Source: Liolophura sinensis
Taxonomy: Eukaryota; Mollusca; Polyplacophora; Chitonida; Chitonidae
NCBI RefSeq assembly: GCF_032854445.1
Contig: NC_088300.1
Location: 16,835,191-16,899,190, forward strand
Length of the DNA: 64,000 nucleotides
Direction of reading: 5' to 3'
Below the pieces are notes generated by a model, which was not told the origin of the DNA, made no database searches, and saw only the letters and a program-made list of their open reading frames with translations. The stretch's first letter is position 1. The number at the start of each line of letters is the position of its first letter. Shown here in pieces: positions 43,951-55,032 of this stretch. The translations under genes were made by a program, and so were the position numbers.

Positions 43951-45469
43951 TGGAGGCCAAGTTCGTGAGAACCGACTCCACGATCCAGCCTTATTCTATA
44001 TATCAAATTGTCTTGGATTAAATTCAGATGCTAGCTTTGCCAGCGTTTGAAGTATCGAAACAACGAGCTAAATTCATATATGGTGTAAATGTACCCAGTT
44101 ATTCGCCAAAGAAAAATAAATGAACCCAGTTTTTCGCTGAAGCAACACCGACTGGGTTAATAATCCAGTCGATTTATCACCGAGTTTGTCAGCCAGAACC
44201 TCAAAGAAAATTAATGGCCTCCTCACACTGGCCTTCACTGTCGGCGTGACCCTTGTAAGGGAGCTTCCTCGAGTAGTTTGTGGTGTACGTATCTTGTCGA
44301 AATTATAATCGACACAGCGCCACCTAAACCCAACTCGCTCGTTGTTGTCATGGTAATCTGACTTGTTCCAGCCCCGTGAATCTCCTATCCCCTCAACGCC
44401 TCATCAACTATCTCGCTGACATGCTCTCAAACTTATGCATTTATTCCGATATTTTATTCATTGGTTCTGACGCCGAGTTGGTTTGCCGTACAGCCAAGTG
44501 TGTGATGGATTTCCAATACAGCTCTTCGTCAGCGCCGTAGAAGAACGTAAGTCTTACAGGCGTATATGCGAGCCACAGTCCAACATCACGGTCTTCGCAA
44601 CGTTAGAGAATTCTTCTCGGGGGGAAGATCTTCTCATTGATAGACTTAAAAAGCTGATCGATTCTGTTATCGGTTCGTTATCGTCCTCATCGCCTTCCTC
44701 CGTATACCAGCCTTTTAGCAACACTCGACTAAGGTGTCCCCTTGAGCAGCGTTGACCCAGATGGCTGAAGGATTGCATCCGGGATCTGTTAAGTGTAGCA
44801 GGTTATCTGGATTGGAAGGCAGCCCTGGGGACAACCTGACGCTTCAATCTGTTGCTGTAGGATCTTACAGAACAAACACTTAAAGGTTTATCTGTGTCAA
44901 GAATCACGGCTCTTTGCTTCTGGGACACACCCTGCCTTATATGGGCAAATATGTAACTTAGTCATATCGCCTTTGGAATACGCAGATGTTTCTATCAGAT
45001 TCATGTCCTTTGGTTAATGGCGTTTAATCAAACGTTGAATTTTCCAGATAAATGACTGAAAAACAACATCGAGTGATGAAGTGACAAAAAAAATGAGAAA
45101 ATCTAAATCATGAGCAGAACCATCGCATGTAACACTGAATTCTGCAGCAACTTCCGACCTACTGCTGTCATTCTCGTAGTTTACGGTAACAAGTATGTAT
45201 GCGATATGTGCTGTCTCATTTGTGGTTGTGTTCTTGTTTCTTTCCAGTAGAACTGTGAAAAACTGTGTAAAGCTTGTATCACAAAGAGGCAAATTCTTTG
45301 GAATATTGAAGACGCACTTTACTTTGATCTGCAGGAGGGCAAATAAAACACTTTTTTGGAAATACAGTTAGATGTTTTAAGATTGCTGTCCTAACCTTAA
45401 CCATCCACGCAGTGCGCACTTTTTAAGAAAAAGTTAACTGGAAACAGGTATTCTGATACCAGAACTAGG
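43951..45469. other. GC-richer segment with ambiguous ORFs
   Basis: Both strands are open at 44483-44778. The plus-strand frame starts at TTG, not ATG. The minus-strand frame has an acidic stretch, YTEEGDEDDNEP. A GTAAGT at 44538 gives a possible plus-strand donor. No frame is convincing enough to call. Confidence 0.35.
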
Positions 45470-45659
45470 AAAATATATAAAGTAAGAAATTAGGACGGAT
45501 TCATGCAAAGAGATGCAGCCAACAGTTGTCAATTGTAACGGAAAGACGAAAGAAATATGATTGGAAAATGAATTAGTATCCAAGTCGTGTACCATGCTAG
45601 TTCATAAGCTGTTTTTAATCAAAATATGTTTTTCGGCTGTACCTTGATTGCAACTGTCA
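45470..45659 (+). repeat. Unnamed dispersed repeat X, copy 3
   Basis: It shares AAATTAGGACGGATTCATGC, AAGAGATGCAGCCAACAGTT, ACCATGCTAG, an AAAATATGTTTTTCGGC segment and CTTGATTGCAACTGTCA with the other two copies. The 5' part is missing or too diverged to see. Confidence 0.55.
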
Positions 45660-45850
45660 GTAACTGTACTGTCCCAACCCCTCGTTAAAGCCAAATTGGA
45701 TTCAATGATGAAGCAGAGCGCCAGAGAGCTGTAAGCATTGTACAACGCTTAGGTGTTCGATTAAATGTTCTTGACACTCTAGTGTTTGCTGTAACATCTC
45801 GGGGTGTTAATCAAAATCAAAAGTTAACAAATGCTACAAGGCGAGACTTG

Positions 45851-46180
45851 TATATACACATTTTACAGAGTCCACATATGAACCATGTTGTATATACACA
45901 TTTTACCAAAAGTCCACATATGAACCATGTTGTATATACACATTTTACAAAGAGTCCACATATGAACCATGTTGTATATACACATTATACAGAGTCCACA
46001 TATGAACCATGTTGTATATACACATTTTACAAAGAGTCCACATATGAACCATGTTGTATATACACATTTTACAAAAAGTCCACATATGAACCATGTTGTA
46101 TATACACATTTTACAAAGAGTCCACATATGAACCATGTTGTATATACACATTATACAAAGAGTCCGCATATGGACCATGT
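45851..46180. repeat. 42-bp minisatellite, 8 units, open in several frames
   Basis: Units read TATATACACATTTTACAAAG followed by AGTCCACATATGAACCATGTTG. Of the eight, five are 42 bases, two are 40 bases, and the last is partial and diverged. Because 42 is a multiple of three, ORFs with a 14-residue period (HMNHVVYTHFTKSP) run through it on both strands. The 40-base units shift the frame, so the array is better read as a minisatellite than as a repeat protein. Confidence 0.9.
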
Positions 46181-46338
46181 AAAGAACATTACATGATCCT
46201 AATTCTCCGGGGAATTGGTCCATGGGAATGGAAAGGGGACAGGTGGCATACGGTTACGGCCCCTGCACATCATGTCCATGCAATATACGAAGGACATGAC
46301 CCACGGCCAAATTCGAGCAGATTACATGGCCTATCGTG

Positions 46339-46385
46339 AGCAGAACCCACGATTTTGTCCAAGCAGAACCCACGTTTTGTCCAAG
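46339..46385. repeat. Two-copy direct repeat
   Basis: AGCAGAACCCACG followed by TTTTGTCCAA occurs twice in tandem with a one-base difference in length. Confidence 0.75.
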
Positions 46386-46490
46386 CTGGGGTCCGTTCTA
46401 CAAAACTATCGTCACGCTGTGTCAAGCGCAATTACCATGGTGACGTGCCTGTTCTGTGTATGTTGTCATGGAAAACGTTTTCGAAGCCTT
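46386..46490. mobile_element. MITE-like fragment
   Basis: GGGGTCCGTTCTACAAAACT, a CGTCACGCTGTGTCAAGCGC segment and AATTACCATGGTGACGTGCC resemble the short fold-back elements ending in GTTTCACAAAGC seen at 27034. The right end was not found. Confidence 0.35.
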
Positions 46491-47780
46491 AGTGACAATA
46501 AGCGGTCGACTGCGCTTGTAGGGCCATTTGAATGGTCCGTTTGTAATCCCTTGGAAATACTATGTCACTTGCCAAAGACGAAGTCGTTTTCATCAACAAA
46601 CAGGACAAACACCTTAGTATAAGTGAAATATTCTTCCTTACCGAGTTGGATATCAACCAATGAAATGAAATAAAACAACGATCATGAACACCTTACTCTT
46701 AGCATAGCTTAATATTTTCTCAATGTATGATGGCTGATTTCTTATTTAGCAACTGTAACTTTTCCCCTTCTCATGTTTAAGAAGCTGGATGTTAAGTTAT
46801 GCAGTTCCGCCGTATATTGATATTATAATGTTTATGCAACGAAAAACTTATTTTGTGTAATGTGCATATAGGATACACAAATACTTGCGGGTTCGAACAA
46901 AGACAGCTTGAAGAATGCTATGTCTTTTTTTGTTGTCAGTGTTGCCCAAATAGCGTTACGCCATAATCATTCCTTCATTCCTTTCGTCTTTGTTCTTGAG
47001 ATTGGGTGTTAGCACGTTGGTGGTTGTAATGGTGTCATTTTGTAAGAACAGATATAATGTATACTATCGTTGCCCTGTCAAGATTTCTACGGGAAATACC
47101 TTTAGCGCTGAACACTATTGGGCTAGAGGTGATTTTGGGATTGAGCTGTGGCTTCCAACGTTAACATGTAATTAAGTGGGAAAGTAACGTGTTCTCGCAC
47201 CCGAACAAAGACCATTTTACGCCTCTGAACCGCGATACATCGCCGGTGTGCATTAAATATTCATCCGCAATCAAGTCTCCCGCTGTAGACAAACACGGGG
47301 CCAATGTTTGGTGAAACTCGTAAAACATTTCCCACCCAGAGTTTCATCATGTTTACGATACTTATGAGAGAAACATAAAGCCTCTTCTTGAAATCAAATG
47401 TTTACGCAACAACAGATATCGATCAATTTACATTGTCATACTTAATGTACCTATTTGCGAGGACAAATCAATAGCTTCTGAGAGACTATATTTTTTAGCC
47501 GAGGACTTCTTTTTGAACGTGTAAACAACGTTATGTGTTACATGGATGTGACTTGTGTCACCGTTATCCTGCTAAATAAGCGAGAACTGTTGCATAGAAC
47601 AGCATATTTTGCATTTGTTCGTTTTCACTATTCGTCATGGGGCTTTTTTGAGGTACCATCCAAATATTCCAATTTAATAATTGCCATAAACTTCAAACTT
47701 CATCCAAACTATTAATGAACTAACGGGCTTGCAAATATCGAAATACTGTCAATGAAATCCATTTAACCGGCCCCGGGGTA
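46491..47780. other. Intergenic or intronic, nothing recognised
   Basis: Short ORFs of about 60 codons at 46990-47175 and 47533-47715 have no splice context. Confidence 0.4.
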
Positions 47781-47822
47781 TTGTTGAGTACGGCGTGAAA
47801 CGTCAATCAAATAAATAAATAA
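47781..47822 (+). mobile_element. SINE family A tail fragment
   Basis: TTGTTGAGTACGGCGTGAAA followed by CGTCAATCAAATAAATAAAT is the family A 3' end with its simple tail. Confidence 0.75.
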
Positions 47823-49238
47823 CCACCCAACGTTTTTTCTTTGTATTTGCTTTGTTATTATAATTTGTAATAAAAATGTGGTTATGTACAATACAGCAAG
47901 ATGCAGGTCTGAAGTTTGTTGCCTTTGTCGTTGTTGTTGATTGAGCATTTGACCCAGATTGGTTCAAGGCATATATGTCAAACCCATGGTTTTCATCATC
48001 GATACTCTCCTTAGTACAACTTTCACTGACAACAAACTTTCAACAGTTTGATTTTAGATATCGTGATGTAACGTTATACTGTTACACTGACTAACATTTG
48101 GATATATGACAGGTTTTGTATCATACAGCCATTTCACTGATGAAATATTAACACATTTCTGTCTCTGGGACATACGTAGAATATTTTCTTTCCCTCTGTA
48201 TATGTAAGTAGCTTGATGCAGAGTGTCAACAACAAAGAAACAGATCAATCGAACTGTAATCAATTGTACGACGCTTCTGATCAAGCTGAGTGGTTGGCAT
48301 TGTGCGAACGTTTGATGCTACCCTTTGAAGCTACCGCCTTCGTTAATGAGTGTTGATGTAACTGACTCAGCCGCTTGAAACTGCACAGATATTCAGCACG
48401 CCTGAAAACAGAAGTACAAACGATCAGTGCTGGCTGTTCGTTTTGAAGGGGGTGGGAGTTTTGAATATCCTGTTGTCGTAGCGTCTGTCACAGTGTATTA
48501 CCCTTGCTGTCTGTAAACTGAAACCTTAGCAATCCTCCCGAGAGATAGGTTTAAATAGATACAATAAGAACCTCTTGATTCCTCGTTAGTAGTAATCATG
48601 ATGTGACACACATGTATCTTTTAGACCTTATAAGCTAATTTTCGCGCATTTCTTACAACTCTTATATAATTTCACTTCATCATATATCCCCATGGACAGC
48701 TTTAACAGTAATGGAACATTTATTCAACATTGCTGTTATTGTTTTCCTTTCACGGAAATATATATTTTTACATGCACTTTAGAGTTGGCTGTTAACTAAT
48801 GTAATGTTGAAACCAATATTCCAGATGTTAATCTGCGTGGCATTGGTTATGCCCTTAAGAGGGTACACAGGGTGTGGCCAATGATGCTGTACATCACACC
48901 GGTAATATAAACTAAAATCTGGATGGCTGTGATCTCAGTCACGAAATCATTATGCAATAGTCCCATGACAGTGATATGAGGTGATGTCACTCCACCTATA
49001 ACTCCTGGTGATTATAGTGAAAGGGAACTGCGGTGCTGTTAAATGGAAGCATAAATTAAAAACTCCAGAACAGGGCGTTGTCTCGTGTAATACCAGAAAG
49101 AGCAGGAATGTTGCCATGCGCTGGCAGTTGACATGGATTTCAACAGGGCGTGGTCGCTATCATAGCGGGAAAACTCCAGACAGTACTGGATAATGTCGTA
49201 TAACCAGCGTGAATATGATATACGCGAAATTGAAACAT
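47823..49238. other. Intergenic or intronic, nothing recognised
   Basis: No gene, RNA gene or tandem array is supported in this stretch. Confidence 0.4.
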
Positions 49239-49396
49239 TTATTTTATTGCTTGACGGATGTTTAACTTCATGCCGAAGAGATCATATTGACAATCCCCTG
49301 ACTTAAAGCTCGAACAAGCTGGATTCGAGCCTGCTATCTCATTGGTCGGGGAACGATTGGCTGAGGTGAGAGTAACGTTTTAGATCACTGAGTCAG
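49239..49396 (-). mobile_element. SINE family E, tRNA-headed
   Basis: On the minus strand GACTCAGTGATCTAAAACG resembles an A box, GGCTCGAATCC is a B box at suitable distance, and the element ends in AATAAAATAAATG. It lies next to the 55-bp array. Confidence 0.5.
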
Positions 49397-49489
49397 CCAG
49401 TTTGGAATACACATATTTCCAGAGTTAAGCCGCCGATATAATATCACCAGGATGTAGTCGTGAATGTGCGTATCGCATAGATGGTGCGT

Positions 49490-50290
49490 TAACGGATATG
49501 AATATTAGTAGTGTTTAATCGTGGATGGTCGCTTTTATGAATATCACCAAAGGGTAGTTGCAGATATGGCTGGGAATCATCAGGAAGGTGTCGCGGACAT
49601 GAATATCACTTGGGTGTGGCTGATCATTTGGATATCATCAGGGAGACATTATTGCGTACATGATTATAAGTTATTTATTTATTTATTTGATTGGTGTACT
49701 CAACATACTCGAGAATATTTCACTTATACGGTGGCGGCCAGTATTATGGTGGGAGAAAACCGGGCACAGCTCGTTGGAAACCCACGATCATCCGCAGGTT
49801 GATGGAAGACTTTCCCACATACGGCCGAAGAGGAAGCCAGCATGGGCTGGACTTGAACTCACAGCGACCGCATTGGTGAGAGATTCCTGGGTCGTTACGC
49901 TGCGCTACCGCGCTAACCAACTGAACCACGGAGGTCCATCAGTGAAGTGTCATGGACATGAATAGCAGTTGGGTATGGATGGACATTTGGATATCACCAG
50001 TGAGGTGTCGCGGACATGAATATCAGTTGGGTGTGGCTGGCGATGTGGATCATAGGAAGGTGTTGTGGATATGGATATCAGTTGGGTGTGGCTCCTGATG
50101 TGGATCACAGGAAGGTGTTCCGAACATGAGTATCAGCTGGGTTTGCCTGGCATGTGGGAATCATCAGTGAGGTTTCGCGGATATGACTATCATAGTCATA
50201 TGGGTGTGGCTATCGATGTAGATCGCAGGAAAGTGTTGAGGACATGAATATCGCTTGTAGCTGGCAATGTGCAGATCATGAGGAACATAC
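49490..50290 (+). repeat. 55-bp minisatellite, interrupted by a SINE
   Basis: Units contain CATGAATATCAGTTGGGTGT then GGCTGGCGATGTGGATCA and AGGAAGGTGT. Lengths are about 55-58 bases and divergence is moderate. Units occur on both sides of the SINE at 49671-49937, so the array existed before that insertion. Confidence 0.85.
49671..49937 (-). mobile_element. SINE family A, full length
   Basis: On the minus strand it begins GGACCTCCGTGGTTCAGTTG, an A-box-like head, then has the B box GAGTTCAAGTCC. The body contains CGGCCGTATGTGGGAAAGTC and CCCACCATAATACTGGCC, and the tail is CAATCAAATAAATAAATAAA. It is the most complete of the family A copies in the window and the best reference for the others. 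Confidence 0.92.
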
Positions 50291-52321
50291 CACGTCATGA
50301 CTATTATGATGCCGTCGTATCAGTTCTACAGCTGTATCAGTAAAGTCCAGCAATTTGCGGAATGAATATCTATGAAATTTAATTTTAATTGCTAATTTAA
50401 TTACAAGTTTATTTAACATTACCGGTTAATGTCCAACGAAGAGGCCTTCATTTCCACAAATGTGTATATATTGCATATTTTTTTTTTCTTTCCTCATTTC
50501 TTCACGCATGACATTTTGTCTTGTATTTGTTACTTTGATGACTCGTATTAGAGCCCGTATTACATCACGCTTTGTTCGACGGATTTCCACGTCTTACAGC
50601 ATATGGTTCTTGCCCGTGGCTAATGAAGTATGTACAATAATGGCACGCAGCATGAGCCCTTAGGTGATATCTTCTTAGCACTGTTGTTACTTTAACTTTC
50701 CTTCCTGTAACAAGTCAACATTTTCGATCAATATTTACAGACCCATCCATTATATGGATATATACTTAACAAAGATCAATGGCGCTGCGTGATCAGAGAA
50801 GTCATTACTCACACGTATTTGACTTTATATAACGGACAAAAATAGTGTAAGTAACAGTTTTATGATATTGTTGACATTTCCTGTATTATCTTCAGCACTT
50901 TCGCACGCACCGGTACATTTGCCTCCTGAGAAAATGTCAGGCATTTAATGCCAAAAGTAAAAAGTCGTGTTGTTATAGATCGAAAATAAGACATCGATTA
51001 GATAAGAGCGGAAGACTGTGTATCACGTGACATATGACGTTTGTTCACGGAATATGAACTAACAAGCCACAGTCAGCGGGTGCACGAGCAAATACGGCCG
51101 GTAACTGCATTTGAAGAGGATGGTTAGGTTGTTATCGGTGGAGTGTAATCGATGAGAACAGTCTCAGAGAGCACGCTTTTATCTGTCAATATTGTCAAGA
51201 TAATAAGTAATAGATTTCTTCGCTTTGATACACAAAGGTATGATTACGTCTTGAGAGATTAAGTGTTTCTTGTTAACCTGACCAAGAATAGCGTGAGAAA
51301 CCTAAGTGACTTCCTCTATTATCACGGTTGTATAATCCACTCCTATCCCTGCCTTCATTCGTTTGTTAAAGACTTACCTCAAAACGACATTCAGTAAACC
51401 AGTCTTTTATTCATTCATAGGCCTCACTCGGTGTTGCCACATGTAATTAACGTGTTGCAGTACTTGCGCTCCAAAATATCAGTGTTGACAGTTTATAACA
51501 CGATACTTAAGTCTACTTAACTGATCCTATAAACAAAATTCTGATTCAACACATCTATGTTGACAATTCATATTACCACATTTATTACCACACAAAAGCT
51601 GCATACCTGACCTTAAACGATCAGACTGACGCAAACTCTCAAGAACAAACACTTTTATCAAGTCCTTGAAAGATAGGCAATTCATGGTGAGAATCACTTT
51701 GTCACTCTGACGCTGATGTGCTATATAAAATATGATATAAATATTCAGTAACCTTGCAATCAGACAGGATGGTTTGACGGATTACTCGATAAAGGCAAAG
51801 TCACGTCCCGATTAAAGACCGTCCACCCGGTACCCATCGGCGGGGGAGTGGGTTGACCTAAATCACGTACCCTGCCTGGGCCACGAGAAGACGGAAATCG
51901 CTTGGGGTAGAGGTGGAGGTGGGCTGGGGGCTATTGCTGATCTCTGATCGTCGTGTGAAACAACAGAAACTCCTTTAAGTAACAGAACTATAATTATAAA
52001 GTTTCAGAGGCTCGCAGTCTATACAGGCTACATACCATGTTGACAATGTTTGTGGTAGAATGTTTTTTACTTCCCAGCTATAGCAAAACCGTATAACGCC
52101 CACAACGTCTCCTATTACTTGTATTGGACAGTCAGTTTAAAACATGAAATAACAGGTTTATAAGACGGATCTCGTCTACATTTCAGCCTTTATATAAAAC
52201 ATTTATTTCGGAATAACCTCGAGAGAGGTTATGATAAATAGTTTTGGTCAACATTTCAATATAACCAATTAATTAAACATTCGGAAGATATTAATCTCCT
52301 TGATGTCAACAATTTCTGTGC
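50291..52321. other. Intergenic or intronic, nothing recognised
   Basis: Short ORFs only. A CTTGCCGTATAACG-type element or tRNA head was not found. Confidence 0.4.
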
Positions 52322-52778
52322 GCACCAAACACGGGATGAGACAACAATTACATTTAAACACCTTTACAAGGCGAAGGATAAGGCAATAATAGCATATAAA
52401 CACCTGCACAAGACGCCAGATGAGGCAACAAAGACATTAAAACATCTGTACAATACGCCGGGCAGTGCAACAAAAGCATCTTAACACATGTACAATACGT
52501 CGCATGAGTCAACAATAACATAAACACACCTGTACTTGATGCCGGCTGAGGCAACGGTAACATCTCCACACAAATATAAGACGCCAGATGAAGCAACAAT
52601 GGCATCTAAACGCATGTACAATACGTCGCATAAGGCAACAATAACATCTCAATACCTATCAAAGACGTTAGATGCTGCAAAAGGAGCATTTACACTCTTG
52701 CACAAGACACTGGGCAAGGCAACAAATAACAACTCAGCAAGAGTACCAGATGCCGGATTAGGAAACAATAGCACGTAA
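52322..52778. repeat. 41-42-bp minisatellite, about 11 units
   Basis: Units follow ACACCTGTACAAGACGCC then AGATGAGGCAACAATAACAT with many substitutions. The minus strand is open with a 14-residue Leu-rich period (MLLLPHLASY) only because the unit is a multiple of three. Confidence 0.85.
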
Positions 52779-53277
52779 TCAATCCTTTCAAGCATAACCT
52801 ACTCAACATTGACGCATGTGTCACAAGATGTAGAAGGCAGGTCACGTAAACATCCACTCTCCGGCAGTTTCACACTCGTGATGAATCCCCATTCTCAACA
52901 TAGACCCTAAAGCGGTTGTTTCACCGTGTATTACCTTTACCTCGCTCAGCCGAACAAATAACAGGTTTATAAGACGTTGCTTGGCTTGAAGGTATATGAA
53001 TTAATTTTATGGTTCACAAACAAGTGTATCTAGTGATCTAGTCACTTAATCTAAATCTTAAACAGTGACTATGATAAACATGGCAATATGTTGAGAATGA
53101 CTAGGGTATGGGACTCTAGGAAGTTTAACATTTATACACGGAACAATTTTTTTTTGCAGAACATTGGACTAACCACAGTTTGCATTCTTACCTGTTCAGA
53201 GTTCTGTTTCTAAGCATTTGCAGTTTTCTTGAAGTGTTTTCTTGCATCTTTGCGTTATTCGTCCATATCGCATATAT
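52779..53277. other. Intergenic, nothing recognised
   Basis: A short minus-strand frame (53247-53192) running into GTAAGA was considered and rejected. Confidence 0.4.
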
Positions 53278-53330
53278 ATTTATTTATTTGATTGGCGTTT
53301 TACGCCATACTCATCATGGTGGGAAGAGAC
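53278..53330 (-). mobile_element. SINE family A 3' fragment
   Basis: ATTTATTTATTTGATTGGCG then TTTTACGCCATACTCATCAT and GGTGGGA is the family A tail on the minus strand, with an internal deletion. Confidence 0.75.
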
Positions 53331-54926
53331 ATTACATATTGTTCGTATGCAAGTACAAAATCATTTAACTTGAAGACCCATCTACATTTGCACAGATGGA
53401 GCGCCCTGAAATCTGAAATAAATCCATGACATGGAGCCCCATTTCAGCAATAACAATATATGTGTGCATTCCGCAAATTTTATCAGATAATTTCCTTTTG
53501 ATATTTTAAATTCAGCAAACGGTGAGTGATATAATTAATTTCTATTTCAACACTGGAGATGATATTTGCCTTGTTGACAATTTTCATCTTTCCCAAGAAG
53601 GTATTCCGACTATTCATGTCAATAGTTCAATATTTCTGGATCCAGTTTCGAACAACTGCCTACGAAATTACATCTCATGGTACCTGTAAGTTATGTTACC
53701 ATGTTGGGTGAGACAAATTCTTTTTGTGTCTTGCTGAGGACTCTATTAATACCATGCGTCGTGGTATGACAGCACGGTATCGCTTGACTCTATGATGAAC
53801 GACCAGTTACTGTCACCCGGTGATATTTTCCCCGTCATAATATGTTCAGATGTAAAAGGCTCATGTCTCTGCGGCTGTTGGTCACGACACACCGGCAACA
53901 CTTAGCTCTCACACATCACTTTCTACAGGGGGACCCTTCAGGATTTCCCTGTAGTTGAAAAAGATATGACTGCCCGCGTGGGTTATTTCATTGTCTTGGC
54001 GTGCATATGACATTTATTATATTTTGCCACGTGCCTCTGTAAGTCGCCGGAAAGTCGGTTGTGTTATAACACATGTATGTTTTCATGGGCTACAGCTTTA
54101 CCACGCCTGCATAATCACGTCACCAAAATTTTGAGATTTGTATTCTTGTATCTGTTTGGTATGGCAGAGGGAAATCGGATTAATTACATTTGCTCTTGCT
54201 GTTTTCTGTATTCGTATTCAGCGGCATAATTGTGCATATGGGTTACCTGGCTGAGCTATTCACAGTTTCATAGGGAAAAGCTTAAATCCTTTCTAACCAT
54301 CAGTTACGTCAAATGTATTTCTTGTAGCAAAATGGTTACATGGGACAAATATAAAGAGCAGTAGCTGACCTGGTGACCAATTTTCAGCTCCACAGCAGTG
54401 ATGGTTTCCAATTACCTTCAAAAATCACACTTTTTCAGGTTTTAATTGGAACTAAAAGCAAAATAGATTCGAGTTCAGTAGACAAAACTACATCTAAATG
54501 GATATTTAATTTTTAACTTTAAAATTTAAAATAAAGCATTACGTGACTTCCCATAGTTCACGAGGAACTATTAACGAATATTAAGCATTTGGTCACCTGA
54601 CAATATGGCAGAGAGAGAGAGAGTAGGTCGCCCTGGGATGTCATTTGTCCACTGTTACTCACCAGCAGTTTGGCTCAGTCATGACGAACAGTTTTTCGGG
54701 ATATCATTAAAAAGTGGGCGACTTATACCTGGAAGCTTTGGGATGCTAGACCACTGAAGATGCCATGAAATCGGGGTTTTTATTCTTCACATAGATCCAT
54801 TTGCAGTTGTACTTGCTTAACAGTCTGCAATCTATGTGTGTCCATGGTCTTCATTTTGTTGGTCGCCATTAAATTGGTTCGACTTTTGATTTATTTTATT
54901 TTATTCTTTTTTTACGTTTTTTCTAG
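53331..54926. other. Intergenic or intronic, nothing recognised
   Basis: It contains a short (GA)n run near 54611 and no supported gene. Confidence 0.4.
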
Positions 54927-55032
54927 ATGCAAAGCTGTACGGCCATGGCTTCAGTACAACTGGACAAAGCCCCAGTGCTCTGTATTTCTGTACTGTTTGC
55001 CAATGATCCCGATCATCAACGAAATGTCATGG
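54927..55032 (+). CDS. Weak internal exon candidate
   Basis: TTTTTTTACGTTTTTTCTAG is a good acceptor and CATGG|GTATAT a usable donor. Of the two open frames, one reads CKAVRPWLQYNWTKPQCSVF and fits the phase left by the exon at 42821-42933. The other reads MQSCTAMASVQLDKAPVLC. The family is not recognised in either frame. A phase match happens by chance one time in three. Confidence 0.25.

Noticed and set aside
45782-46339. 185-codon ORF as a repeat protein
   Set aside because: The 14-residue period follows from the 42-bp minisatellite, both strands are open, and 40-bp units break the frame.
52354-52605. Leu-rich repeat protein on the minus strand
   Set aside because: Same reason: a 42-bp unit array. 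The Leu-rich period is a translation artefact and not an LRR motif.
53192-53247. Minus-strand mini-exon MQENTSRKLQMLRNRTLN before GTAAGA
   Set aside because: Start and donor exist, but a 56-base interval like this is expected by chance many times in 64 kb.
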